Below are positions 29,026 to 38,926 of a stretch of DNA of 64,000 nt, piece by piece (position 1 is the stretch's first letter; every line of letters starts with the position of its first letter). The notes beneath the pieces were generated by a model. That model did not search any database, had not been told where the DNA came from, and was given only the letters and a program-made list of their open reading frames with translations. The stretch comes from Okeania sp. SIO2C9 (lineage in GTDB: Bacteria > Cyanobacteriota > Cyanobacteriia > Cyanobacteriales > Microcoleaceae), in the NCBI RefSeq assembly GCF_010672455.1, contig NZ_JAAHGO010000001.1, positions 205,666 to 269,665 on the forward strand. The letters run 5' to 3'. A program made the translations under genes and the position numbers.

Positions 29026-30291
29026 TAGTTGTTAATTTTTTGATCGCCATAAATATTAAGAATCGACAAATTTTGGATGAATTTAGATGTACAAATAGGA
29101 TCATCTATTTCTACTTATTTCTGAAGTTTAGCTTTGACTTTGAAAGCGTAACTCCTCCGTAGGAGGCACTCATAAATTATTATGGTTCGACCTTAATCTG
29201 ATATCAAGTCTCATTAATTAGCCATAATAAAAATGTTCTTCTTTTGAGAGAGAATATTTTTTCGGTGCGGAATGTGCAGAAAACAAATTTTCCCTTGTTC
29301 CCTACTCCCTAAATTTTTCCGAAGTGGTTATTCAAACAGACATGATACTAGACTTTGTCAGATAGTATAAAAAAACCGGGCATGAGAAGTTTTGTTCAAA
29401 ATTTTTTTTAATTCACACTCTAAAAGTCTGGGTTTTAGGTCAGGGATTTTTCGATAAAGTTGCAAAAATTTGATCAAATAGTTCTGTTTTGTATCAAGTA
29501 GGAGCGTTAAAGATGAATTGAAAAATAGTGGTGTGTCAAAAGAATTTTAACGGATGATAAACTATCAAAAATTTTGATTGATCGGCTTTTCAATTTTGAA
29601 ATACCCATCATTTTTATTTTGACGGAGCAATATAATTAATAAACAGATTTGGTATATAGTCATTTCAGTTTAGATTGAGACGATAGTTTCTTACTGTGAA
29701 AGAGTTTCAGCTAAAAAAGTGTCTCATCCTTAAGTTAAACAACTATAAATTATGATGCTTATGCGCTAAATATTACTTTAGAGCTGATTCCTAAACTTAG
29801 TTGAAACTCTTATGTAATCTAACTCTCAGGGATTCAGGCATTACTGAACTATAACTTTCAAAGCCCAAGTATAGTAAGGAACTTAGCCTCTTAATATTTA
29901 CTTTATAAATCAGCTCTTAAACTTAGACACCCACACGATAATCTTGAAAAAGGTGTGGGTATCTCATACAAAAAGTTTTTATTATTCAGTAATCAATCAT
30001 CAAAGATTATCACAGTTTGCCATTAAACGAATTGTAATTACAGTAAGTAGTCAGTAATTAGAATATCGGTAGTATAGGACTACAATTATCATTAATTGTT
30101 AGGTCTTTGACTGTTTTTCATATTATTTTTTTTGCTACATCATTTAATTGAAGATATATTCAGTATTTATCCTCTGGTTTCCTACTATCTTAACCACAAT
30201 TGAGACCGGCAAAAATGAATAACATTACTCACTATTTTGTGAATACCAAAATTCTACTTAAGCTATACACAAACCACTGTATTTCACCATT
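29026..30291. other. Non-coding stretch between chorismate lyase and purF
   Basis: Contains the inverted family-C copy 2 (29780-29917) and, at about 29931-29962, inverted ACCCACAC/GTGTGGGT arms that could be a weak terminator. Otherwise AT-rich with nothing I can support. Confidence 0.55.
29780..29917 (-). repeat. Family C MITE-like repeat, copy 2
   Basis: 138 bp, reverse orientation: starts AGAGCTGATT and ends TTTATAAATCAGCTCT. Confidence 0.75.
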
Positions 30292-31773
30292 TTAAACTTG
30301 GACAGGATTTTCTAGAACAAGTTTAGAACGCTTCAATTTGTCTGGCAAAGGAATAGGATAGTCACCAGTAAAACAGGCAGAACAAAAAGTCTTAGGATCT
30401 TCATCCGTTGTTCTTAACATCCCCTCCCAACTCAAGTATGCCAGAGAATCAACACCTATTTGTTCAGCAATTTCTGCAACTGATTTTGTTGCTCCAATTA
30501 ATTGCTCCTGGTTATCTGTATCGATGCCATAAAAACAGGGATGAGTAACTGGTGGAGAAGAAATTCTCATGTGAACTTCTGTTGCGCCAGAATCTCGCAA
30601 AGCTTTAACGATTTTTTTACTGGTGTTGCCACGCACAATGGAATCGTCAACCATAATAATTCGCTTACCTTCTAGTACATCTTTGAGAGGGTTAAGTTTC
30701 ATTCGGATACCTGATTCTCTCATGTGTTGAGTGGGCTGAATAAAGGTACGGCCAACATAGCGATTTTTAATTAATCCCTCAGCATAGGGAATACCTGATT
30801 CTTGAGAAAAACCTATAGCTGCTGGAATACCAGAATCAGGAACACCTATTACCATATCTGCCTCTACTAAAGATTCCCTTGCTAACTGGCGTCCTATTTT
30901 CAGTCTGTAGCTGTATAAACTACCACCTTCCATTATACTGTCAGGGCGGGCAAAGTAAATCATTTCAAAAATACATAGCTTCCTTTGTGGTTTCTGATTC
31001 CAATGGAAGGAAGCCATACCTTCTTCTGTAATCCAAACTAACTCTCCAGGTTCAACATCTCGAAGATATTCTGCACCAATAATATCTAAAGCACAGGTTT
31101 CTGAGGCAAGGACATATCTTTTTGGGTTGATATCTTCTAAAGTACCAATCACAAGGGGCCGTACTCCGTGGGGGTCGCGTACTCCCATCAGACCTTCTGG
31201 AGTACCAATGGTTAAACTGAAAGCTCCTTGACACAAATGAAAAGCACTAATAGCAGCTTCTAGCCAGCTTTTACCACTTTTAACTTCTGTGGCGATCGCT
31301 AATGCAATCATTTCTGAATCTGTAGTGCTCTTAAAGTTACATCCACGGTTGATTAGTTCTTTTTTTAATTCTTGTGTATTGACAAGATTACCATTATGTG
31401 CGATTGCTAAAGGTCCAAGAGGGGTCTCAACAAGAGCAGGTTGAGCATTAATAATCTGACTAGAGCCTGTAGTAGAGTAACGAGTATGACCAATTCCTAT
31501 ATTACCAGTCAACTGCTGTAAGATATACTCATTAAATACTTGAGATACTAGCCCCATTCCTTTATGTATGTAAACTCGATCGTCTTGAAAAGTAGCAATT
31601 CCTGCAGACTCTTGACCTCGATGCTGTAGTGCATATAAGCCAAAATAGGTGAGTTTAGTTACATCTTCTTCTGGGGCATAAATTCCGAAAACGCCACAAG
31701 CTTCTTCTGGTTTATCTATCTCAAGATAATTTTCTAAATTTTTCTCAGTAGTTGAAGGGTAGTTGTCAGTCAT
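30292..31773 (-). CDS. purF: Amidophosphoribosyltransferase
   Basis: 493 residues. It catalyses the first committed step of purine synthesis, transferring glutamine-derived ammonia to PRPP. It is an Ntn hydrolase made with a propeptide: 25 residues precede Cys26 (CGVFGIY), which would become the N-terminal nucleophile after processing. ALQHRGQESAGIAT and IGHTRYSTTG belong to the glutaminase domain. The PRPP-binding motif is IIMVDDSIVRGNTS (about residue 368-381). Cysteines in THPCFYGID and FCSACF fit the 4Fe-4S cluster of the Bacillus-type enzyme. The gene is intact and stands alone. Confidence 0.97.
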   Translation of the reverse strand: MTDNYPSTTEKNLENYLEIDKPEEACGVFGIYAPEEDVTKLTYFGLYALQHRGQESAGIATFQDDRVYIHKGMGLVSQVFNEYILQQLTGNIGIGHTRYSTTGSSQIINAQPALVETPLGPLAIAHNGNLVNTQELKKELINRGCNFKSTTDSEMIALAIATEVKSGKSWLEAAISAFHLCQGAFSLTIGTPEGLMGVRDPHGVRPLVIGTLEDINPKRYVLASETCALDIIGAEYLRDVEPGELVWITEEGMASFHWNQKPQRKLCIFEMIYFARPDSIMEGGSLYSYRLKIGRQLARESLVEADMVIGVPDSGIPAAIGFSQESGIPYAEGLIKNRYVGRTFIQPTQHMRESGIRMKLNPLKDVLEGKRIIMVDDSIVRGNTSKKIVKALRDSGATEVHMRISSPPVTHPCFYGIDTDNQEQLIGATKSVAEIAEQIGVDSLAYLSWEGMLRTTDEDPKTFCSACFTGDYPIPLPDKLKRSKLVLENPVQV

Positions 31774-32323
31774 GGTTATATTTTAACTCCTTATCAGGAT
31801 TATTAGTTTTTATAACTATTTTCAAAGTGGTAAATTATCTGGTCTAAGGATAGACTAGGAAAAAGTTAACCTCATCTTAAACTATAGTAACTAATTTTGT
31901 GAAGTATTGTAAACTAAATCGGTAAAATATTAAGCTCATCAAGGCGATCGATAACTTATCAAACCCTTCGATTTACAAAATTACTAGGAATGATGGTGGC
32001 ATTATACTGGAGCTTGCTTAAGGCAAAAAAGTTTTCCTAGAGTTATTTAGTAATAATTGTTGCATCAAACAATTTCGCAAAAAGGTAAGGAAGAAAAAAG
32101 AATAAAAATCATGATAGAGATTAGGTAGGAAATATGATGATCAGCCTCTTAGTAGGTATAAATTTCCAAATTCCTTTTTATAGTATTATTTTTGATAATT
32201 GGTATTAATGTTGGTAAAATCTGTTTAGTAGGAATGAATCGCCGTTTCAGGTTTAATGTATTATGTCCAGTTAAATACTTAAGTTAAGTCATTTAGAAAT
32301 ATGTATTTTTAAACAAATATCCT
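31774..32323. other. Divergent intergenic region purF / cyclic-nucleotide protein
   Basis: 550 AT-rich bases that must contain promoters for both genes. I cannot pick out a convincing promoter, operator or riboswitch. Confidence 0.45.
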
Positions 32324-32860
32324 ATGAGTAAAGTGTTAGCTATTTTAGGGGAATTGAGCAATCATGACATTGATTGGATGATTGCTAATGGTAGTAAGGA
32401 AAAAATTACTACTAACACTATATTAATCCATGAAGGTCAACCAATTGATGCTCTTTATATTGTACTTGATGGCACAATGAAAGCTTATGTAGCTGGTGTT
32501 GGAAATCAAGAAATAGGTATTATTACTTCTGGTGAAATTTTGGGAGAGATGTCTTTTGTAGATGGTCGATTACCATCTGCTACTGTAAAGGCGATAGAAA
32601 ATACTTTAATTCTGTCTATCTCTAAACAAAAATTAAATGAAAAATTAGAGCAAGATGTATTATTTTCTCTCAGATTTTATCGAGCAATTACTAAGTTTTT
32701 ATCGAATCGATTACGCGGTACTGTAACCCGCTTTAGTGAACATAAAGATTTACTTTATCAAGATAGTTATGGGAATAATAATACTGAAATATTAGTAGAC
32801 AATAGTGCGGTAGCTAAGTCTAGATTTGAAGCATTAATGGAGCGTCTCAAGAGTAGTTAA
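32324..32860 (+). CDS. Cyclic nucleotide-binding domain protein without DNA-binding domain
   Basis: 178 residues. A single cNMP-binding beta roll of the CRP type fills about residues 5-120: ILIHEGQPIDALYIVLDGTMKAYV and the phosphate-binding cassette ITSGEILGEMSFVDGRLPSATVKA. In CRP that cassette is GELGLFEEGQERSA-like; here GEMSFVDGRLPSA keeps the G-E and R-S/P-A pattern, so nucleotide binding is plausible. The C-terminal 60 residues form a helix but show no helix-turn-helix, so it is unlikely to be a transcription factor alone. It could be a stand-alone sensor of cAMP or cGMP. The partner is unknown. Confidence 0.82.
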   Translation: MSKVLAILGELSNHDIDWMIANGSKEKITTNTILIHEGQPIDALYIVLDGTMKAYVAGVGNQEIGIITSGEILGEMSFVDGRLPSATVKAIENTLILSISKQKLNEKLEQDVLFSLRFYRAITKFLSNRLRGTVTRFSEHKDLLYQDSYGNNNTEILVDNSAVAKSRFEALMERLKSS

Positions 32861-32969
32861 AGAAGCACCTCAGCGGTCAGCTTTTCCTGCGGAATGCGGA
32901 GCTAACAGCAATCAGCAGATTTTTTTTGAGACGCCCTCGTTTGCGGAGCATTAATGACCCTCTTTCTTC

Positions 32970-33106
32970 ATTAGACATCTCCAATAATAAAAAATAAATT
33001 AATTATCCCACTCTGATTCATTAATTCTTTCCCCCTACTCCCTACTCCCTACTCCCTACTCCCTACTCCCTACTCCCTACTCCCTTTTTTCTGGAAATGT
33101 CTATTT
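32970..33106 (+). repeat. Family G MITE-like repeat, copy 1
   Basis: 137 bp with inverted ends TTAGACATCTCCA and TGGAAATGTCTA, containing seven or so CCCTACT heptamers (about 33033-33085). It ends about 30 bases before the chosen ribD start. Copy 2 lies at 56852-56966 in an equivalent place before another gene. Confidence 0.75.
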
Positions 33107-33136
33107 AATTTGTACTTTGAAGCTAAAAATTTGAAG

Positions 33137-34249
33137 ATGTCAGAATTTGATCGAGGTGAAAATCAACAAAAATTCGATCGGGTAATCATGGGTTATTGTC
33201 TAGAGTTGGCCCAACAAGCTTTAGGTAAAACTGCCCCTAATCCCATGGTAGGTTGTGCGATCGCTCAAAATGGCCAAATTATAGGAACAGGGTTTCATCC
33301 TGGTGCAGGTCATCCTCATGCAGAAGTTTTTGCTCTCAAGGAGGCAGGTGAAAAAGCAAAAGGAGCTACTGTCTATGTGAGTTTAGAACCATGTAATCAC
33401 TATGGACGCACGCCACCTTGTACGGAAGCTTTAATTGCAGCAGGTGTGGCAAAGGTTGTGGTTGGAATGATCGATCCAAATCCTTTGGTTGCAGGTAGTG
33501 GTATTGCAAAATTACGAGAAGCTGGTATTCAAGTGGTGGTTGGAGTGTTAGAAGCTGAATGTCGTCAACTAAATGAAGCTTTTATTCACCGAATACTCCA
33601 CCAAAAACCTTTTGGAATTTTGAAATATGCCATGACTCTTGATGGCAAAATTGCTACTACTACAGGTCATAGTGCATGGGTTACATCACCGGTAGCGCGG
33701 AGTGAAGTACATAAGTTACGGGTTGCTTGTGATGCGGTGATTATTGGAGGGAATACGGTGCGTCGAGATAATCCACTTTTGACGAGTCGCGGCAGTAAAG
33801 TTGATAATCCTTTGCGGGTGGTTATGAGTCGCAGTCTAGATTTGCCTACAGAGGCTAATTTATGGAATGTTGATGAAGCTAATACTTTAGTGTTTACGGA
33901 GGTAGAGTCTAATCGAGAATTTCAGCAATATTTGAGGCAAAAAGGGGTTGAAGTAGTAGAAGTTTCATCATTGACTCCGGCAAAGGTGATGGAAAATCTC
34001 TACAATCGCGGATTTCTTTCCGTACTTTGGGAATGCGGGGGAACTTTGGCAGCAAGGGCGATCGCTGATGGTGCGGTGCAGAAAATATTGGCTTTTATTG
34101 CTCCTAAAATTATTGGTGGGCAAACAGCACCTTCACCTGTGGGAGATTTAGGATTAATTAAAATGACAGAAGCTGTGGAGTTAGAGAATGTGAGTATTCG
34201 TGCTGTTGGTTGTGACTATTTATTCACAGGTTATATTATATTCGATTGA
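33137..34249 (+). CDS. ribD: Bifunctional riboflavin biosynthesis deaminase/reductase
   Basis: 370 residues covering two successive steps of riboflavin synthesis. The N-terminal zinc deaminase domain (about 10-140) has NPMVGCAIAQNG, HPHAEVFAL (His and catalytic Glu) and SLEPCNHYGRTPPC (zinc cysteines). The C-terminal reductase (about 145-370) begins PFGILKYAMTLDGKIAT and includes VIIGGNTVRRDNPLLTSR. I chose ATG 33137 (MSEFD); the frame could extend to a TTG at 33110, but that would lie almost at the end of the family-G repeat. The gene is intact with no other rib genes nearby. Confidence 0.95.
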   Translation: MSEFDRGENQQKFDRVIMGYCLELAQQALGKTAPNPMVGCAIAQNGQIIGTGFHPGAGHPHAEVFALKEAGEKAKGATVYVSLEPCNHYGRTPPCTEALIAAGVAKVVVGMIDPNPLVAGSGIAKLREAGIQVVVGVLEAECRQLNEAFIHRILHQKPFGILKYAMTLDGKIATTTGHSAWVTSPVARSEVHKLRVACDAVIIGGNTVRRDNPLLTSRGSKVDNPLRVVMSRSLDLPTEANLWNVDEANTLVFTEVESNREFQQYLRQKGVEVVEVSSLTPAKVMENLYNRGFLSVLWECGGTLAARAIADGAVQKILAFIAPKIIGGQTAPSPVGDLGLIKMTEAVELENVSIRAVGCDYLFTGYIIFD

Positions 34250-34359
34250 ATACTAATACTTTGATGGAAGCAAGACAGGAGAAAACAGGGGAAGGTTGAA
34301 AAGAGTTTATTCATGATAAATTCTTATTCAAACATTTTGATGATTGATATTAAAGTATT

Positions 34360-34530
34360 TCAACAATTAATAATTAATTATTAATAATTAATTATTACCT
34401 CTCCTTGAAAAGAAGAGGATTGACTAATAATGAAAAATTTTTCTTCTCTTGGTTGATTGGATATGGCTCCTTGTAGAGCGACAGCTCGCGGCGCAGCCAA
34501 GGAGAGAGTTTAAACCTTAATTATTCGGCA
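34360..34530 (-). repeat. Family D element, inverted long form
   Basis: Reading from the left: CAACAATTAATAATTAATTA array, right hairpin CCTCTCCTTGAAAAGAAGAGG-like, CTCTTGGTTGATTGGATATG, a GC-rich stretch, then AAGGAGAGAG and the reversed left end CCTTAATTATTCGGCA. Both ends are visible. Confidence 0.7.
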
Positions 34531-35043
34531 ATATCATCTCCGGATAATTAGTGAGAAAAAAAACTTCTCCTTTTCTTCCTCTTTATTCTTGCTTCTTTAT
34601 TCTTTATTTCCTCCTGACTCCTGACTCCTAACTCCTCCGTCGTTTATTTATAAGTATTCAACCGGACATGATATAAATCCTCAATTTTCCGGTGATATTA
34701 GTATTATTAAGTATTTAGTAATAAAGAAAGATATATAAGTAGATATTGAGGCAAGTTTATGATTTAAATACGAAATAAAATAATATTATTTTTATACAAA
34801 TAAAATCAACCTTAGATTTGGAGCTTGTAGAGAATATGCATAGAATTTATGAACTAGAAAACAATGGTAGGAATTAAAAAAAATTAATCTATTTTTTGAT
34901 TTTTCACGACTTATTTTAAATAGCTATATCTGAATATAAATTAGAGCGGTTTTCAGGAAGATGGAATACGCAGTAAAAATTATAACTCTTGTATAGACCC
35001 TCTATAGAACTGTAGTCTAATAAAGCGAAAACTGCTTTGAAGA

Positions 35044-35112
<69 letters not shown>

Positions 35113-35248
35113 AAAATTACTTATGGATAGTCTTCGACAAGCCGCTCCGCGTCTACGCTCCCCCAAGTAATTTTGAACACCCCCGTTGACGGTGGGGTAT
35201 TAAACCCACAAAGAAAATGATAAATGTATACATAATCTTTTAAATCTG

Positions 35249-36889
35249 ATGACATATATTCCTAAATTAAAAAGTATAGATCCCAGGCCAGATCATCCAG
35301 GAACACCTATAGCACTTAACTCCAGATTTTATATCGAGCGACCACCTTGCGAAGAACGTGCATATCAAGAAATTGCTACTCCAGGTAGTTTGATTAGGAT
35401 TAGAGGGCCTAGACAAATGGGAAAAACTTCTTTCCTACTACGATTGATTAACTACACTAAAACTTTAGATTACCGAATCATAACTATAGATTTTTTAGAG
35501 ACTGATACAGCAGTTTTTGAGAGTACAGAAAAATTTTTACGTTGGTTTTGTATTAATCTTACTAGAAAGCTAAAATCTACTTCTAATATAGATGATTATT
35601 GGGACGAAGATATAGGATATAAGGTATGTTGTACGATTTTTGTTGAAGAACTATTACATGAAATTGATACTCCTGTAGTGTTAATTTTTAAAGAAGTTAA
35701 TTGCGTCTTTAAATATACTAAAATCACTCAGGATTTTTTACCATTATTACGATTTTGGCATGAACAAGCTCGGATAGTAGAAATTTGGAAAAAACTACGA
35801 TTAGTGTTAGTTCATGCTACTGAAATATATGTTTCATTAAGTGTGAATCAATCGCCATTTAATCTTGGTTTAGCCATTAGATTATCTGAATTTACACTAG
35901 AACAAGTTAAAGATTTTGCTCAACGTTATGGACTGAAGTTGCCAGCAGAACAAATACAAGAATTGATGAATTTAGTAGGCGGGCATCCCTATTTAGTACA
36001 TCTGGCTTTAGATAATTTATATCATCACAATTTAACTTTTGAAGAATTATTAAGAGATGCTCCTACTCAAAGAGGAATTTATAGTGATTATTTACGCAGT
36101 TTATGGATGGTATTGCAAAAACAACCAAAACTGGCAGCTAAATTTACACAGCTAATTATAGAACCAACGAATATTCAATTGGAACCGATGATTACTTATC
36201 AACTAGAAAATTTAGGATTAGTCAAAATAGATGGAAATATTTGTGTTCCTTGCTGTAAGTTATATTCTCTCTATTTTCAAGGGCAAAAATTAGGGCATAC
36301 AAGTGATAAAACTGTGGAAGAAAAAACCAAAAATCAAGATTATCAAAATCCACAAGTTTTTACAAATATTAATTCTGTTAAAATGAGTAACCATGATTTT
36401 TTTAACTTCTACACTAAGATTGAATGGGATAATATAGTTGCTGAAAATTATCCGATTGCTTTGATATTAGGTGAAATAGATAATTATAAAGATTATAAAA
36501 ATCAATATGGAACTAAATTTAGTCATAATTGTTTACAAGTTATATCAAAAAAAATATCTCTAATTTTGCAGGATATTCACAATGTACATTTCAACAAGGA
36601 AAACGAACAATTTATAATGATTTTGCCGAAAATAGATGGTGGAAAAGCAATAGAAATTGCTGAAATAATTATCCGAGAAATTAAAGAATTGACATTATCT
36701 CCTGACAGAGATATGTGGACTAATTTCCCTAACTCTATAGTAACTATGAGTATGGGAATTGCTTGTACAATTCCCAGGGAAAATGAACCTAGTAGTCTGT
36801 TTTTAGCAGCAGAAGAAGCTCTTTTTGAATCTCAAGAACAAGGAGATTCTGTTACTTTGAGTTCATTTTTAAATTATCAAAATTCTTGA
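35249..36889 (+). CDS. AAA-like ATPase domain fused to a degenerate GGDEF domain
   Basis: 546 residues. The N-terminal part is a cyanobacterial AAA-like ATPase: LIRIRGPRQMGKTSFLLRL (Walker A, about residues 47-65), then VVLIFKEVNCVF in the Walker B place, where the usual acidic pair is replaced by KE. The C-terminal 170 residues align by pattern with a GGDEF domain: IALILGEIDNYKDYKNQYG, GDxxL-like spacing, then SMGIACTIP and ALFESQEQGDS. The signature itself is lost, reading NKENEQF in place of GG(D/E)EF, so cyclic-di-GMP synthesis is unlikely. AAA-like modules of this kind often sit in front of signalling domains in filamentous cyanobacteria. It may act as a sensor or scaffold. Confidence 0.75.
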   Translation: MTYIPKLKSIDPRPDHPGTPIALNSRFYIERPPCEERAYQEIATPGSLIRIRGPRQMGKTSFLLRLINYTKTLDYRIITIDFLETDTAVFESTEKFLRWFCINLTRKLKSTSNIDDYWDEDIGYKVCCTIFVEELLHEIDTPVVLIFKEVNCVFKYTKITQDFLPLLRFWHEQARIVEIWKKLRLVLVHATEIYVSLSVNQSPFNLGLAIRLSEFTLEQVKDFAQRYGLKLPAEQIQELMNLVGGHPYLVHLALDNLYHHNLTFEELLRDAPTQRGIYSDYLRSLWMVLQKQPKLAAKFTQLIIEPTNIQLEPMITYQLENLGLVKIDGNICVPCCKLYSLYFQGQKLGHTSDKTVEEKTKNQDYQNPQVFTNINSVKMSNHDFFNFYTKIEWDNIVAENYPIALILGEIDNYKDYKNQYGTKFSHNCLQVISKKISLILQDIHNVHFNKENEQFIMILPKIDGGKAIEIAEIIIREIKELTLSPDRDMWTNFPNSIVTMSMGIACTIPRENEPSSLFLAAEEALFESQEQGDSVTLSSFLNYQNS

Positions 36890-37304
36890 GTATCAAAAGA
36901 TCGATAGTTTATTTATGTCAATCTATAGATACCAGCCTTCTAAGCAATAATCCTTTTTAAATTTTAAATTTTAAATTTTAGGTGTTAGGTTTTAGGTGTT
37001 GGGTGTTGGGTACTTAGTTTTATGCCAATTTTATGTTAGGTGGCACAGAATTATGGAATTTATTAACTTGCCTATCTCTATCTACAGTCAACTCTGATTC
37101 AAATATTATTCTATGCAACTTAGAAATAAATTTGGCATCAAACAGGAAAGATTTTCTTGTACTGTAGTTGATATGACTCAAATCAGCATTCTAAAATTTT
37201 ACCAGAAAATTGGGTTTAAAGCCTCGCCCTTCTAGGGCGACTTTTTAGTAGTTGATTTTATTTCAAGAAATATGTTATAATATTGTTAGTTTAATAGTCA
37301 AATT
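36890..37304. other. Spacer with the left end of a tnpB element
   Basis: Contains short AATTTTA/GGTGTTA-type arrays near 36955-37010 and the left end of the IS200/IS605-type element from about 37200. Nothing else seen. Confidence 0.5.
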
Positions 37305-38507
37305 ATGAAAGCTAGATTTAAGTATCGTATCTATCCAACACCGGGACAAAAACACCGATTAGCAAAGCTATTTGGTTGTGTCCGTGTGGTTTGGAACGAT
37401 AGTCTAGCTTGTTGCCAACAAAAGTATACATCAGGAGAAAAGAAACCCACTAATTCTGAACTACAAAAACAGTTTATCACATCTGCTAAAAAGACTGAAT
37501 ACAGAGAATGGCTATCAGAAGTTTCTGCTATACCATTGCAGCAATCTTTGAATGATTTAAACCAGGCTTATCAAAACTTTTTCAGTTCGACAAAAGGCAA
37601 GAGAAAAGGTAGACCTGTTAAACCTCCTAAATTTAAAAGTAGAAAGTCGCTCGCAACTGCTAGGTTTACAAAGGTAGGATTTAAAATTGGTCAAGATAAA
37701 GTTTATTTGGCTAAGATTGGAAAGCTGAAAATTGTATGGTCAAGAGAGTTACCTGCTGCTCCATCATCAGTAACAGTAATCAAAGATTCAGCTCATAGAT
37801 ATTTCTTGAGTTTTGTAGTAGAAATACAACCAGAAATCTTACCTCAGACTGATAATTCAGTAGGTATAGATTTAGGCATTTCTACCTTTGCTACATTGAG
37901 TGATGGTACAAAGGTTGATGCTCCTAAGCCACTTAAGAAACGAATTAAAAAATTAAGAAAGTTAAGTAAGTCATTATCTCATAAAACTAAAGGCTCTAAA
38001 AGGTATGAAAAAGCACGGGTTAGAGTAGCTAAATTACATGCAAAACTGAAAGATACAAGAACAGACTTTCTACATAAATTATCCACTGAAATAATTCGTG
38101 AAAACCAAACAGTTGTTTTAGAGGATTTGAATGTATCTGGTATGATTAGAAACCGCAAATTATCCAGAGCAATATCAGATTTAGGCTGGAGAACCTTCAG
38201 AACATTTTTAGAAGGAAAAGCAGAAAAATATGGTCGTGATTTCAGAGTCATTAGTCGTTGGGAGGCAACATCTCAAACCTGCTCTAGCTGTGGATTCAAA
38301 GGTGGAAAGTTAGACCTTCAAGTGCGAGAATGGGAGTGTCTCAACTGTGGTGCAAAACACGATAGAGACCATAATGCAGCAATAAATATATTAGTCGCGG
38401 GCGGGCAGTCCGAGACATTAAACGGACGTGGAGGCAAGTATAAGACTAACGTCAAGCTAGCAGCAGCCAGTGAAACGTCAACTCACCGAAGAGCTATGGT
38501 TCAGTAG
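37305..38507 (+). CDS. tnpB: TnpB, RNA-guided nuclease of an IS200/IS605-type element
   Basis: 400 residues, apparently intact. The N-terminal helix-turn-helix-like region is MKARFKYRIYPTPGQKHRLA. The RuvC-like nuclease shows all three acidic residues: Asp in VGIDLGISTFA (about residue 189), Glu in VVLEDLNVSGM (about 271), and Asp in DRDHNAAINIL. A CSSCG...CLNC zinc finger lies before the last. TnpB proteins cut DNA guided by a right-end (omega) RNA and help the element persist, by family knowledge. The guide RNA would come from the 3' end of the gene and the right-end hairpin at 38510-38540. No tnpA accompanies it. Confidence 0.92.
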   Translation: MKARFKYRIYPTPGQKHRLAKLFGCVRVVWNDSLACCQQKYTSGEKKPTNSELQKQFITSAKKTEYREWLSEVSAIPLQQSLNDLNQAYQNFFSSTKGKRKGRPVKPPKFKSRKSLATARFTKVGFKIGQDKVYLAKIGKLKIVWSRELPAAPSSVTVIKDSAHRYFLSFVVEIQPEILPQTDNSVGIDLGISTFATLSDGTKVDAPKPLKKRIKKLRKLSKSLSHKTKGSKRYEKARVRVAKLHAKLKDTRTDFLHKLSTEIIRENQTVVLEDLNVSGMIRNRKLSRAISDLGWRTFRTFLEGKAEKYGRDFRVISRWEATSQTCSSCGFKGGKLDLQVREWECLNCGAKHDRDHNAAINILVAGGQSETLNGRGGKYKTNVKLAAASETSTHRRAMVQ

Positions 38508-38540
38508 GAATCTCCGCGCCTTCAGGCCGGAGAGGATGTC
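38460..38540 (+). ncRNA. Putative omega RNA 3' region at the element right end
   Basis: The segment from the end of tnpB through the hairpin (about 38515-38535) is where TnpB guide RNAs end in characterised elements. The same TCTCCGCGCC...CGGAGAG layout is kept at the relic's right end (41577-41600). Extent and transcription are inferred only. Confidence 0.4.
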
Positions 38541-38926
38541 AAAAGCTTTATCTCTTCCAGAACTTTATTAAATTAGTATTAGTTAGGAAAACTCAATTTA
38601 AAATTTTGCTGTAATCACCAATAAAGAATTTATGATTTACAGAATTTAAGTGATTTGATCGAAGAATTGTTAAAAGTACAATTGAGAGGATGTTTTAAAA
38701 GTGAGAGGATATTGTCAGAAAGCTCACAAAGTTGATACTGATATTTGTAGATAACAACACCTTAAAATGTAGCAAAACTTTTGAGATTTGGTTTATGTAT
38801 TTTGGCTTGAGGAACGATATTCGCAGCAACTATCCAACAAAAAGGCTGAAGACTTGATTCAATCAAACATCTCAAATAGAAATGGTATACTAAGAAATTA
38901 TTCAAAAAGTAATTTCGACTATAATA
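38541..38926. other. Spacer between tnpB element and the secreted-protein gene
   Basis: AT-rich; I see no gene and no regulatory site I can support. Confidence 0.45.

Larger units (their letters stand above)
37200..38540 (+). mobile_element. IS200/IS605-type element carrying tnpB only
   Basis: The left end has ACCAGAAAATTGGGTTTAAA and the hairpin TCGCCCTTCTAGGGCGA (about 37224-37241). The right end has the hairpin CTCCGCGCCTTCAGGCCGGAG followed by GATGTC (to about 38540). There are no flanking inverted repeats or target duplications, as expected for this class. tnpA is absent, so movement would need a transposase supplied elsewhere. Confidence 0.8.

Noticed and set aside
29931..29962. Hairpin with CCCACAC arms as the purF terminator
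   Set aside because: It is about 330 bases from the purF stop and has no T-run in the purF direction, so I left it as a note.
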